Of a stretch of DNA of 64,000 nt, positions 1-9,487 are shown one piece after another; the stretch's first letter is position 1; each line of letters opens with the position of its first letter. The stretch covers positions 2,790,001 to 2,854,000 of the forward strand of contig NZ_CP186694.1 of NCBI RefSeq assembly GCF_049532965.1, written 5' to 3'. A model generated the notes under the pieces. The model did no database searches. It was not told where the DNA came from and saw only the letters and a list, made by a program, of their open reading frames with translations. A program made the position numbers and the translations under genes. This DNA comes from Roseateles sp049532965 (lineage in GTDB: Bacteria > Pseudomonadota > Gammaproteobacteria > Burkholderiales > Burkholderiaceae_C).

Positions 1-885
<885 letters not shown>

Positions 886-913
886 GCTTGTCTCCGTGCG
901 TTGGTTCTTGTGG

Positions 914-1945
914 TCACCCTTTGACGCCGCTGGACGTCGCACCCTCGATGAAGTGCTTCTGCGCCGCGAAGAACACCGCCACCGACGGTATCAGCGCCAC
1001 CACCGAGATCGCGATCACGTTCGCCCACTCGACCTCCTCCGTCGCGCCGATGCTCATCTTCAGCGCGAGCGACACCGGGTACTTCTCGACCGAGGCGAGG
1101 TAGATCAGCGGGCCCATGAAGTCGTTCATCGTCCAGATGAACTGGAAGACGATCACCGAGATGATGGCCGGCTTGAGCAGCGGCACGATGATGTGCCATA
1201 GCAGTTGCAGCGCATTGCAGCCGTCGATCTGCGCGGCCTCTTCCATGTCGCGCGGGATGCCGCGCAGGAACTGCACCAGCATGAAGACGAAGAAGGTGTC
1301 CGTCGCGAAGGCCGAGGGCACGATCAGCGGCAGGTAGGAGTCCAGCCATCCGATCTCGCGGAACACCAGGTATTGCGGCAGCCGCAGCACGATCAGCGGC
1401 AGCATCATCGTCGCGATCATGATGCTGAAGAGGAACTTGCGGCCCCAGAACTCGAAACGCGCGAAGGCATAGGCCACCAGCACGCAGGAGATCACCGTCA
1501 CCACGATGCGCGGGATCGTGATCAGGAAGCTGTTCAGGAAGTAGGTCGCGAAGGTGTACTCGGTGCTGGTCTTCCAGCCCTTCGCATAGGCGCCGAAGTC
1601 CAGGCGCTCGGGCCAGAAACCGGCGGAGCTGAAGATCTCCGCGTTGCTCTTGAACGAGGCGCCGACCAGCCACAGCAGCGGATACAGCATCACGATCGCG
1701 ACCGCGGCCAGCGCCAGGTAGCGCAGGGTGCGGTTGCCACGGTCGCGGCCCAGGGTCAGCGGCGGCGCGGTGCGGCGGCCCTCACCCCTGCCCTCTCCCG
1801 CAAGCGGGAGAGGGAGTGAAGCGCCCGCGGCGGCGTGGGGCGTGGTGGTGGGCGTGGTGGTGGGTGTGGCGTGGGGCGTGGTAGTGGGCGGGGAGGCGGA
1901 CGCGGCGGGGGGCGGGCCGCTCGGTGCCATGGGGCGGGGGCTCAT
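914..1945 (-). CDS. Carbohydrate ABC transporter permease (MalG/UgpE type) with repeat-derived N-terminal extension
   Basis: This is an inner-membrane permease, 343 aa, with the usual six-helix MalG-like fold. The first strong helix is ALAAVAIVMLYPLLWL. The EAA loop, which docks on the ATPase, reads EEAAQIDGCNALQLLW. The start at 1945 is chosen because its ATG overlaps the stop of the upstream permease as ATGA. It leaves about 65 extra N-terminal residues before the first helix, rich in Pro/Thr/His and containing the peptide SLPLPLAGEGRGEG. That peptide is the translation of a dispersed palindromic DNA repeat (1779-1816). A shorter protein starting nearer the first helix is possible but has no ATG. 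It pairs with the upstream permease as a heterodimeric importer channel. Confidence 0.88.
   Translation of the reverse strand: MSPRPMAPSGPPPAASASPPTTTPHATPTTTPTTTPHAAAGASLPLPLAGEGRGEGRRTAPPLTLGRDRGNRTLRYLALAAVAIVMLYPLLWLVGASFKSNAEIFSSAGFWPERLDFGAYAKGWKTSTEYTFATYFLNSFLITIPRIVVTVISCVLVAYAFARFEFWGRKFLFSIMIATMMLPLIVLRLPQYLVFREIGWLDSYLPLIVPSAFATDTFFVFMLVQFLRGIPRDMEEAAQIDGCNALQLLWHIIVPLLKPAIISVIVFQFIWTMNDFMGPLIYLASVEKYPVSLALKMSIGATEEVEWANVIAISVVALIPSVAVFFAAQKHFIEGATSSGVKG
1779..1816. repeat. Dispersed palindromic repeat inside the permease reading frame
   Basis: The stretch carries CCCTCACCCC followed by CTCCCGCAAGCGGGAG with flanking CT/AG pairs. It is the same element found in non-coding DNA near 26.9-27.2 kb, 28.6 kb and 53.7 kb. 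Here it is read in frame in the permease N-terminus. Confidence 0.85.
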
Positions 1946-2829
1946 CGCTTCGCCTCCTTCTCGCCGGAGTAGAAGACCCAGTACTTCGAGCTCCAGAAGG
2001 ACAGCGCCGCCAGGCCGCCGACCAGCGCGAACAGCACCCACGACAGCGCCGCGCCATAGCCGAGGTTGAAGAAGCGGAAGCTCTGGTCGTAGATGTAGAG
2101 CGCCAGCACGTAGGTCGAGTGCAGCGGGCCGCCCTCGGTGATCATGTAGGGCCCGTTGAACTCCTGGAACGCGTGGACCATCTGCATGATCACGTTGAAG
2201 AAGATCACCGGCGTGATCAGCGGCACGGTGATCTTCCAGAACTGCTGGGACTTGCTGGCACCGTCGCACTCGGCGGCCTCGTACAGCGAGATCGACACGT
2301 TCTGCAGCGCCGCGAGGAAGATCACCATCGCCGAGCCGAACTGCCACGTGAACAGCAGCACGATGGTCCACATCGAGTAGTGCTCGTCGGCCAGCCACGC
2401 GATCGGCTCCAGGCCCAGCTTCATCAGCACGAGGTTGACGAGCCCGTTCTTCGCGAACACGAAGCGCCACAGCACCGCCACCGCGATCGAACCGCCCAGG
2501 ATGGACGGGATGTAGAACGCGGCGCGGAAGAAGTTGATGCCGCGCAGCTTGAAGTTGAGCACATGCGCGATGAACAGCGCGAAGCCCACGCGCAGCGGCA
2601 CCGCCAGCAGCGCGAACAGCAGCGTCACGCCCAGCGACTTGCGGAACAGCGGATCGGCGGTCGCCAACTCCTCGTAGTTCCGCAGCCCGACGAACTGCGG
2701 CGGGTCGATGAGGTCGTACTGCGTGAAGCTGAGCGCGAAGCTCATCACGAAGGGGAAGAGCTTGAACAGCAGCACGCCCAGCACGAACGGCAGGACGAAC
2801 AGGAAGCCCAGGCGCTTGTTCTCGTACAT
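1942..2829 (-). CDS. Carbohydrate ABC transporter permease (MalF/UgpA type)
   Basis: A 295-aa inner-membrane permease that begins MYENKRLGFLFVLPFVLGVLLF, so helix 1 follows directly. The cytoplasmic EAA loop is YEAAECDGASKSQQFWKITVPL. The ATG at 2829 lies one base after the kduD stop, giving near-translational coupling; an upstream ATG at 2853 would overlap kduD by 21 bp and is less likely. Its stop overlaps the next permease start. Operon position after kduI-kduD points to uptake of an unsaturated pectin oligomer, in the manner of the TogMNAB system of Dickeya. No periplasmic binding protein for it is visible in the window. Confidence 0.9.
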   Translation of the reverse strand: MYENKRLGFLFVLPFVLGVLLFKLFPFVMSFALSFTQYDLIDPPQFVGLRNYEELATADPLFRKSLGVTLLFALLAVPLRVGFALFIAHVLNFKLRGINFFRAAFYIPSILGGSIAVAVLWRFVFAKNGLVNLVLMKLGLEPIAWLADEHYSMWTIVLLFTWQFGSAMVIFLAALQNVSISLYEAAECDGASKSQQFWKITVPLITPVIFFNVIMQMVHAFQEFNGPYMITEGGPLHSTYVLALYIYDQSFRFFNLGYGAALSWVLFALVGGLAALSFWSSKYWVFYSGEKEAKR

Positions 2830-2830
2830 G

Positions 2831-3592
2831 TCAGCGGGCGAGCCAGCCGCCATCGACGGCGACGGTGTAGCCGTTCACGTAGTCGGAGGCCTTGGAGGCC
2901 AGGAACACCACCGGCCCGGCCAGGTCGTCCGGCTTGCCCCAGCGGCCGGCGGGAATGCGGTCCAGGATCGCCGCGTTGCGGCTCTCGTCCTGGCGCAGCG
3001 CCGCGGTGTTGTTGGTGGCCATGTAGCCGGGCGCGATCGCGTTGACGTTGATCCCGTGCGCGGCCCATTCGTTGGCCATCAACCGGGTGATCCCCATCAC
3101 GCCGCTCTTGCTGGCGGTGTACGACGGCACCCGCACGCCGCCCTGGAAGGACAGCATCGACGCGACGTTGATGATCTTGCCGCCCCCGCCTTGCGCCAGG
3201 TACTGGCGGGCCACCGCCTGCGAGAAGAAGAACACCGTCTTCAGGTTGAGGTCGACGACGTCGTCCCAGTCCTTCTCGCTGAAGCGGATCGCGTCCTCGC
3301 GGCGGATGATGCCGGCGTTGTTGACGAGGATGTCGACGCGGCCGGTCAGGGACTTGGCCTCGGCGACCAGCCCTTCGATGCAGCTGATGTCGCCGAGGTT
3401 GGCGCGCAGGTCCAGGAAGCGGCGGCCCAGGCGCTCCACCTCGGCGCGGGTCTCGGCCGGATCGGACACGTTGACGCCGACGATGTGCGCGCCGGCCTGC
3501 GCCAGCGCCACCGCCATTCCCTGCCCCAGGCCGGTGTTGCAGCCGGAGACGATGGCCACGCGGCCGTCGAGCTGGAATTGGTCCAGGATCAT
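2831..3592 (-). CDS. kduD: 2-dehydro-3-deoxy-D-gluconate 5-dehydrogenase KduD
   Basis: A cytoplasmic short-chain dehydrogenase of 253 aa, the same length as E. coli KduD. It interconverts 2,5-diketo-3-deoxygluconate and 2-keto-3-deoxygluconate (KDG) using NAD(H). The nucleotide-binding glycine motif GCNTGLGQG is at residues 17-25, NNAG at 91-94, and the catalytic Ser145, Tyr158 and Lys162 are present. The start MILDQF at 3592 matches the family start. It lies 44 bp after kduI and one base before the first permease. It acts on the product of KduI, and its own product is the substrate of the kinase at 9488-10423. Confidence 0.95.
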   Translation of the reverse strand: MILDQFQLDGRVAIVSGCNTGLGQGMAVALAQAGAHIVGVNVSDPAETRAEVERLGRRFLDLRANLGDISCIEGLVAEAKSLTGRVDILVNNAGIIRREDAIRFSEKDWDDVVDLNLKTVFFFSQAVARQYLAQGGGGKIINVASMLSFQGGVRVPSYTASKSGVMGITRLMANEWAAHGINVNAIAPGYMATNNTAALRQDESRNAAILDRIPAGRWGKPDDLAGPVVFLASKASDYVNGYTVAVDGGWLAR

Positions 3593-3636
3593 GTCGTTCG
3601 TTCCCTTCGTTGCTGCGGTTGCGGTCATGCCCGCGC

Positions 3637-4473
3637 TCAGCGCAGCGTGGTCATCGGCACGTGGTCCATGTCCTTGAAGACCTGGTTCTCGCCCACCATG
3701 CCCCAGATGAAGGTGTAGGCCTGCGTGCCGACGCCCGAATGGATGGACCAGCTCGGGCTGATCACCGCCTGCTCGTTGCGCACGACCAGGTGGCGGGTCT
3801 GCGTCGGCTCGCCCAGCATGTGGAACACCACGCCCTCGGGCTTCATGTCGAAGTAGAAATACACCTCCATGCGGCGGTCGTGCGTGTGGCACGGCATCGT
3901 GTTCCAGAGGCTGCCGGGCTCCAGCTGCGTCATGCCCATCAGCAACTGGCAGGTGGGCAGCACATCGGGCACCAGGAACTTGTAGATCGTGCGGCGGTTG
4001 CTCGTCTCGGGCGAACCAAGCGTCTCGGGCGAGGCCTCGGCCAGCGTGACCTTGCGCGTCGGATACGCGGTGTGCGCGGGCGCGCAGTTGAAGTAGAGCT
4101 TCGCTGGATTCGCCGCGTCCACGCTCTTGAACTCGACGATCTTCGCGCCCTGGCCGATGTAGAGCGCCTCGCGCGGGCCGATGTCGTACTGCGTGTCGTC
4201 GACGAACACGCGGGCCGCGCCGCCGATATTGATCAGGCCGAGCTCGCGGCGCTGCAGGAAGTAGTCCGTGCCGGTGTGCTTGCCCAGTTCCGGCGCAAAG
4301 GTCACCGGCTGGGACACCGGCATGATGCCGCCGACGATGATGCGATCGATCTGGCTGTAGGTCAGCGTCGCCTGGTCGGGCTTGAACAGCTCCTCGACCA
4401 GGAACTGGCGGCGCAGGCCTTCGGTGTCCAGCGTGCGGGCGTGCTCGCTGTGGATGGGTTGGCGGATGTCCAT
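3637..4473 (-). CDS. kduI: 5-dehydro-4-deoxy-D-glucuronate isomerase KduI
   Basis: A cupin isomerase of 278 aa, identical in length to E. coli KduI. It converts 5-keto-4-deoxyuronate (DKI) to 2,5-diketo-3-deoxygluconate. The four zinc ligands of the family are in place: His196 and His198 in MPCHTHD, Glu203, and His245 in WSIHSGV. It is the first gene of the leftward pectin operon and faces kdgF across a 234-bp region that holds two operator-like boxes. Identification is firm from motif positions and operon partners. Confidence 0.96.
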   Translation of the reverse strand: MDIRQPIHSEHARTLDTEGLRRQFLVEELFKPDQATLTYSQIDRIIVGGIMPVSQPVTFAPELGKHTGTDYFLQRRELGLINIGGAARVFVDDTQYDIGPREALYIGQGAKIVEFKSVDAANPAKLYFNCAPAHTAYPTRKVTLAEASPETLGSPETSNRRTIYKFLVPDVLPTCQLLMGMTQLEPGSLWNTMPCHTHDRRMEVYFYFDMKPEGVVFHMLGEPTQTRHLVVRNEQAVISPSWSIHSGVGTQAYTFIWGMVGENQVFKDMDHVPMTTLR

Positions 4474-4598
4474 GGTGACCTCGGTGCAGTGGGGATGTCC
4501 GGGCCGCGCGGCGGGCGCGGCAGCGGGTTCGGAACACCCCGCTTCGGGGCGCTCCTGGGTCTGATGGGGTCTAAGCGTACGGGCCCGCGGACTTTCCC

Positions 4599-4613
4599 GG
4601 AACTATGGTTTCC
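4599..4613. promoter_or_regulatory. KdgR-like operator box 1 (GGAAC-N5-GTTTCC)
   Basis: This 15-bp partly palindromic box lies in the kduI/kdgF divergent region. It aligns with box 2, which starts exactly 21 bp further on; together they give kGAACyrykGTTTCm. The AAA..TTT-type dyad resembles the box bound by KdgR (IclR family) in enterobacteria, with AAC in place of the left AAA. It is a prediction; no regulator gene is in the window. Confidence 0.45.
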
Positions 4614-4619
4614 ATGTAG

Positions 4620-4634
4620 TGAACCGCTGTTTCA
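4620..4634. promoter_or_regulatory. KdgR-like operator box 2 (TGAACCGCTGTTTCA)
   Basis: The second copy of the box has outer arms TGAA/TTCA that pair perfectly. It lies 74 bp upstream of the kdgF start and 147 bp upstream of kduI. A possible kdgF -10 (TATAGT, 4652-4657) would put the box over the -35 position, which fits repression. Confidence 0.5.
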
Positions 4635-4707
4635 ATTTCTTGATACCTCGCTATAGTTGCTCGCAACGACGGCCGAACAAGCGGCCTGCCGCCAGGAGAG
4701 CGACCCG

Positions 4708-5040
4708 ATGAATCCGTACTTCCTGAACGATGCCGAGCCGTGGACCGAGCTGGGCGACGGCATCCGCCGAAAGATCGTCGGCCACACGCCGGAGCTGATG
4801 TCGGTGCTGGTGCAGTTCGACCAGGGCGCGATCGGCACGCCGCACGCGCATGACGCCCATGACCAGATCGCGTTCGTGATCAGCGGCTCGTTCGAATGCG
4901 AGGTCGGCGGTGTGACGCGGGTGCTCAGGCCGGGCGACGCGTTCGTCGCGCCGCGGCTGACGATGCATGGCGTCGTCGCCCTTGAGCCGGGCAGCACGCT
5001 GCTGGACCAGTTCTCGCCGCGGCGGGAGGACTACCTCTAG
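4708..5040 (+). CDS. kdgF: KdgF-type cupin, unsaturated uronate linearising protein
   Basis: A single-domain cupin of 110 aa. KdgF proteins speed conversion of 4,5-unsaturated galacturonate/uronate to the linear 5-keto-4-deoxyuronate that KduI then uses. The metal-binding set is His46, His48, Gln53 and His87 (PHAHDAHDQ and MHG), at the positions I recall for characterised KdgF. The C-terminus LLDQFSPRREDYL is also family-like. The ATG at 4708 is chosen because CAGGAGAG precedes it by 7 bp; a TTG at 4657 is in frame but has no such site. It is divergent from kduI, across two operator-like boxes, and upstream of the TonB receptor. Confidence 0.9.
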   Translation: MNPYFLNDAEPWTELGDGIRRKIVGHTPELMSVLVQFDQGAIGTPHAHDAHDQIAFVISGSFECEVGGVTRVLRPGDAFVAPRLTMHGVVALEPGSTLLDQFSPRREDYL

Positions 5041-5289
5041 GCCGGTCGGCCCGGCTGCCCCGCAGGGCGCAGCGGCAGACGCCGCCGCGCCGGGGATTTC
5101 CTTGCAGTTCCAGGGTCCGCGCCCGTCGCGGATCGCAGACATCGCAGTACCGAGGCGTCGATCGCACTGCAGCGACCAACGCTCCCGACCTGCGCGGCGC
5201 CCTGCGTGCGCCCGCGACGACCCATGCCGCGAGAGCGACGGGCCATGATCCCGCGCCCGCGGCCGCCGAAGCACCTTGGAGACAACGTC

Positions 5290-8286
5290 ATGCCCCACCG
5301 TCATGGGACTCGCCTCGGGACCTCCGCGTCCATCCGCCTGCGCGCGGCGGCATTGCCCGCGCCGCGCCTGACCCGCCTTGCCGCCTGCCTGCTGGGCACG
5401 GCGACGCTGACCCTGCCGGCCTGGAGCCAGGACCAGGCCGCGGCCAGTGCCGCCGCCGACAAATCACTCGACACCGTGGTGGTGACGGGCATTCGCGCGT
5501 CGCTCGAGAGCGCGCTGAATGCGAAGCGGCAGGACAAGGGCATCGTCGACGTCATCAAGGCCGAGGACATCGCCAAGTTTCCCGACACCAACCTGGCCGA
5601 GTCGCTGCAGCGCGTCCCGGGCGTGGTGATCGATCGTGACGCTGGCGAGGGCCGCAACATCACGGTGCGCGGCCTGGGCGCGGACTTCACCCGCGTGCGG
5701 ATCAACGGCATCGAGGCCCTGGCGACGACGGGCGGCACCGACAGCTCGGGCGGCGCCAACCGCTCGCGCGGCTTCGACTTCAACGTCTTCGCGGCCGAGC
5801 TGTTCAACACCATCACCGTGCGCAAGAGCAGTTCGGCGGAAGTCGACGAGGGTTCCCTCGGCGCGACCGTCGACCTGCAGGCCGCGCGGCCCTTCGACTT
5901 CAACAAGCGCGTCGTCACCGGCTCGGTCAAGGGCCGCTACAACGATCTTTCGCGCAAGACCGACCCGCGCATGGCATTCCTGCTGAGCGACGTGTTCCTC
6001 GACAAGAAGCTCGGCGTGCTGGTCTCGGGCGCGTACTCGAAGCGGCGCCTCTACGAAGAAGGTTTCTCCAGCGTGCGCTGGGACAACGGCGCGTCGTCGG
6101 GCGGCTGGTGCTCGCCGCAAGGCGTGACGCCGTCGAATCCCGCCACCACGGCCACGACCTGCGGGCCCGCGGCGCAGAACGTGCCGCGCCTGCCGGCCTC
6201 GCAGGCGGCGACGGACGCCTACAACGCGGCCAGCAGCGCGAACAACTTCCACCCTCGACTGCCGCGCTACGGCCGCCTCACGCATGACCAGGATCGCCTG
6301 GGCCTGACGGGCTCGATCCAGTTCCGTCCCACGGACCGCACGCTGTTGACCTTCGACATGCTGTACTCGAAGCTCGACGCGACGCGGCAGGAGGACTTCC
6401 TCGAAGCGATCTCCTTCAGCCGCACGGCGAGCCAGGGCGGCAAGCCGCAGACCAGCGTCGTCGAGGCGCAGTACGCGCCCAACGGCGCGCTGCAGTACGG
6501 CGTCTTCAACGGCGTCGATATCCGGTCCGAGTCGCGCTATGACGAGCTCTCGACCACCTTCCGCCAGCCCAGCCTCACGCTGGAGCAGGACATCACCGAT
6601 CACCTCAGGCTCAACGCGAAGATCGGCCGCGCGGACTCCAAGTTCCGCAATCCGGTGCAGACGACGGTCACGCTGGACGCGCTCAACGTCAACGGCTACA
6701 CGCTGGACTTCCGCAACGATGACCGGCTGCCGGTGATCAAGTACCCCTTCGATCCGGCGCAGGCCAACGGCGCGATGCAGATCGTCGGTGTGCCGCAGGT
6801 GTCGTCGGGCACGCAGCCGACGACGGTGGCCAACACCACCACCAGCGAGATCCGCATCCGTCCGCAAGGCGCCAACAACCGCAACGACATCGCGCACCTG
6901 GACCTGGCCTGGGAAGTGATCCCGGACCGGCTGACGCTGAAGGCGGGCTACGACTACAAGAAATACGCCTTCGATACCTACGAGTTCCGCCGCGTCAACC
7001 AGAACGACACCGTCTTCTCGGCAGCCGCGGGCGCGGGCGTGCTGACCAGCATGCTGACCGGCTTCGGCCGCGGCCTGAACCTGCCCAGCGGCACGCCGAC
7101 CTCATGGGTCATTCCCGACCTCAACGCCATTGCCGCGGCTTACGACATCTACTGCAACTGCATCAAGAGCGGCCCGGCGGGCGGACCGGGCGACTTCACG
7201 CTCTCCTCGACGACCAACGGCAACGCGCGCGGCAACAACCGCGCGGTGGTGGAACGCGACCGTGGCGGCTTCGTGCAAGCGGACTTCGAGGGCCGGTTGG
7301 CCGGCTTGAAGGTGCAGGGCAACGTCGGCGTGCGTTACGTCGTCACCGAGCAGGAGGCGACCGGCTATCTCGCCACCGGTGGTGGGACCGAGGTGGTGAT
7401 CGGGCAGAAGTACAAGGACTGGCTGCCGGCACTGAACGTCTCGGCCAACCTGACCAAGGACCTGATTGCGCGCTTCGCGGCGGCGAAGGTGATGGCGCGT
7501 CCGCAACTGGGCAACCTGAATCCGGGCGGCACGATCAGCACGACGGGCACGCTCTCGATCACGACGGGCAATCCCTACCTGAAGCCGTTCCGCGCGAAGA
7601 CCTTCGACGGCAGCCTGGAGTGGTACTTCGGCCGCAACGCCTTCATCGGCGTGGGCGTGTTCCAGAAGAACATCGACACCTACATCCAGAGCCTGCGGAC
7701 CAATGCGCCGTACAACCAGACCGGTCTGCCGCTCTCCCTGCTGCCTTCCAACTTCACCGGCGAGGAGGTGTTCCAGCTGACGACGCCGATCAACACGCCG
7801 GGGGGCAAGCTGCGCGGCATCGAACTGAACTACCAGCAGCCGTTCACCTTCCTGCCGAGCTGGGGCAAGAACTTCGGCACGGTGCTGAACTACACCTACG
7901 TCAAGTCGAAGATCACCTACCTGGTCTCGCCCACGAGCAGCGCGACGATCACGGACGACTTGCTGAACATGTCGCCGAAGTCGTGGAACGCGACGCTCTA
8001 CTACGACGACAACACGTTCAGCGCGCGTGTGTCGGCGTCGAAGCGTTCGTCCTTCCTGACGCGCGTGCCGGGCCAGAACAACAACGATGTGGAGGGCAAG
8101 AACGCCACGCTGAACGTGGACGCATCGATCTCCTACAAGGTCAACGACCGTCTCACGATCACGTTGGAGGGCGTCAACCTGACCAACGAGGCGAACGACC
8201 AGTTCATCTCCCGGGCCCGCAATAGCCCAGTGGTCTACCACGTCACCGGCCGCGAGTACCTTCTCGGCGCGAGCTACAAGTTCTGA
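5290..8286 (+). CDS. TonB-dependent receptor, Xanthomonas/Caulobacter-type (TIGR01782-like)
   Basis: An outer-membrane receptor of 998 aa for active uptake of a large substrate, probably a pectin oligosaccharide. A signal region with hydrophobic stretch LAACLLGTATLTLPAWSQ ends near residue 47. The TonB-box-like segment DTVVVTGIRASLESALNAKR and the plug domain (FPDTNLAESLQRVPGVVIDR, ITVRGLG) follow. The rest is a beta-barrel ending in the aromatic C-terminal signature ASYKF. There is no N-terminal signalling domain, so transcriptional signalling through an anti-sigma factor is unlikely. The ATG at 5290 is preceded by TTGGAGAC. It sits between kdgF and the acetylesterase, and the locus makes pectin the best substrate guess. 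Confidence 0.92.
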   Translation: MPHRHGTRLGTSASIRLRAAALPAPRLTRLAACLLGTATLTLPAWSQDQAAASAAADKSLDTVVVTGIRASLESALNAKRQDKGIVDVIKAEDIAKFPDTNLAESLQRVPGVVIDRDAGEGRNITVRGLGADFTRVRINGIEALATTGGTDSSGGANRSRGFDFNVFAAELFNTITVRKSSSAEVDEGSLGATVDLQAARPFDFNKRVVTGSVKGRYNDLSRKTDPRMAFLLSDVFLDKKLGVLVSGAYSKRRLYEEGFSSVRWDNGASSGGWCSPQGVTPSNPATTATTCGPAAQNVPRLPASQAATDAYNAASSANNFHPRLPRYGRLTHDQDRLGLTGSIQFRPTDRTLLTFDMLYSKLDATRQEDFLEAISFSRTASQGGKPQTSVVEAQYAPNGALQYGVFNGVDIRSESRYDELSTTFRQPSLTLEQDITDHLRLNAKIGRADSKFRNPVQTTVTLDALNVNGYTLDFRNDDRLPVIKYPFDPAQANGAMQIVGVPQVSSGTQPTTVANTTTSEIRIRPQGANNRNDIAHLDLAWEVIPDRLTLKAGYDYKKYAFDTYEFRRVNQNDTVFSAAAGAGVLTSMLTGFGRGLNLPSGTPTSWVIPDLNAIAAAYDIYCNCIKSGPAGGPGDFTLSSTTNGNARGNNRAVVERDRGGFVQADFEGRLAGLKVQGNVGVRYVVTEQEATGYLATGGGTEVVIGQKYKDWLPALNVSANLTKDLIARFAAAKVMARPQLGNLNPGGTISTTGTLSITTGNPYLKPFRAKTFDGSLEWYFGRNAFIGVGVFQKNIDTYIQSLRTNAPYNQTGLPLSLLPSNFTGEEVFQLTTPINTPGGKLRGIELNYQQPFTFLPSWGKNFGTVLNYTYVKSKITYLVSPTSSATITDDLLNMSPKSWNATLYYDDNTFSARVSASKRSSFLTRVPGQNNNDVEGKNATLNVDASISYKVNDRLTITLEGVNLTNEANDQFISRARNSPVVYHVTGREYLLGASYKF

Positions 8287-8310
8287 GACGCAACCCAAGG
8301 ACCGGCCGCA

Positions 8311-8408
8311 AGGGCCCGCTCACCGGTGCCCGCTCACCGGTGCCCGCTCACCGGTGCCCGCTCACCGGTGCCCGCTCACCAAGGCCCGGTCACCAAGGCC
8401 CGATCACC
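8311..8408. repeat. 14-bp tandem repeat, about seven units
   Basis: Units of the form GCCCGCTCACCGGT repeat from 8311 to 8408. The first five share CCCGCTCACC; the last two have drifted (AAGGCCCGGTCACC and AAGGCCCGATCACC). Each CACCGGTG junction is itself palindromic. The repeat starts 24 bp after the receptor stop. Confidence 0.85.
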
Positions 8409-8665
8409 ACGAGCCCTCGTACGGTGGGCACGGTGGCGGTGGAGGCCGGGAAGGGCTTGGGGTTCCCGGACGGGACGCCCCATGCCCTGGCCGGTCTCGC
8501 GCTCTGAAGCCCCGCAGTCGGGCGGTGTTTGCGAGTACAACCCAAGCTGCGCGACGGAGAGAGACCGCCCAACTGCAGGTCGCCAAGCGCCGACTCTCCA
8601 CGGGGCATGGGGGCTCCCTCCTGGACCCCCAAGCCCCATTCCGGTCGCATCACCACGGAGGACTC
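8409..8665. other. Intergenic remainder before the acetylesterase gene; nothing clear
   Basis: Together with the 14-bp repeat this makes a 379-bp gap between the receptor and the esterase. I see no convincing promoter, hairpin with T-run or small gene. The only clear signal is the ribosome binding site CGGAGGA just before the esterase ATG. Confidence 0.5.
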
Positions 8666-9457
8666 ATGAAGAAGGCATGGCTCGCGGCGGTCGTCGTTGT
8701 GGCTGGCAGTGCTTGGGCACCGGCATTTGCGCAGGCTCAGGCAGTGGATCGTGCGGCGTCCGCGTTGCGTGTCGTCCTTGTCGGCGATTCGACGATGGCC
8801 ACGAAGAGCGGTTATGGCGACGCGCTGTGCGCGCGGTTCAAGCCGGAGGTCACCTGCCTCAACCTCGCCAAGGGCGGACGCAGCACGAAGAGCTTCCGTG
8901 CCGAGGGGCTGTGGGATCACGTCATGACGCTGCTGCGAGACCGTCCAGTCGGCCAGACCGACGTCGTGCTGATGCAGTTCGGTCACAATGACCAGCCTGG
9001 CAAACCGGGCCGTTCCACCGATCTGGCGACCGAGTTCCCGGCCAACCTCGCCCGCTACATCGATGACGTCGGGCCCACCGGCGCGCGGCTCGTGATGCTC
9101 ACACCGCTGGCCCGCCGCAGCTTCAATGCGGAAGGCCGGCTGGAGAACGGCTTGCGGCCTTGGGCGGACGCCACGATTCGCGTCGCCTCGGCGCGCAAGG
9201 TGCCGCTGATCGACCTCAACGCCATCAGCCATGCCGCCGTGCAGGCGATGGGAGAAGCCGAGGCCGACACGCTCGCGATGGCACCAAAGCCGCTCGAGGC
9301 CCCGTCGCAAGGGGCCTCCGCACCAGAGCGCGCGGGCGCATCGAATCCCGTCTTCGATCGGACCCATCTGGGCCCCAAGGGGGCGCTGGTGTTTTCGTCG
9401 ATGGTGGCGGAGCAGTTGGCCATCACAATGCCGGAGCTCAAGCGCTGGCTGCGATGA
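8666..9457 (+). CDS. Rhamnogalacturonan acetylesterase-like SGNH/GDSL hydrolase, exported
   Basis: A 263-aa secreted esterase with signal peptide MKKAWLAAVVVVAGSAWAPAFAQA. SGNH block I is VGDSTMA with nucleophile Ser42, block III is the GHNDQ stretch, and block V is DRTHLGPKG with Asp231 and His234 completing the triad. The family removes acetyl groups from rhamnogalacturonan I so that lyases can act. The ATG at 8666 follows CGGAGGA. A short Ala/Pro-rich insertion (about residues 195-225) precedes block V. It lies between the TonB receptor and the KDG kinase, consistent with a role in pectin breakdown. Its exact ester substrate cannot be fixed from sequence. Confidence 0.88.
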   Translation: MKKAWLAAVVVVAGSAWAPAFAQAQAVDRAASALRVVLVGDSTMATKSGYGDALCARFKPEVTCLNLAKGGRSTKSFRAEGLWDHVMTLLRDRPVGQTDVVLMQFGHNDQPGKPGRSTDLATEFPANLARYIDDVGPTGARLVMLTPLARRSFNAEGRLENGLRPWADATIRVASARKVPLIDLNAISHAAVQAMGEAEADTLAMAPKPLEAPSQGASAPERAGASNPVFDRTHLGPKGALVFSSMVAEQLAITMPELKRWLR

Positions 9458-9487
9458 GCCTTTCAGCAGGGACAACAAAGGAAGCGG

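Noticed and set aside
8311..8408. Possible CRISPR array
   Set aside because: Units are 14 bp with no unique spacers and no cas genes in the window; it is a simple tandem repeat.
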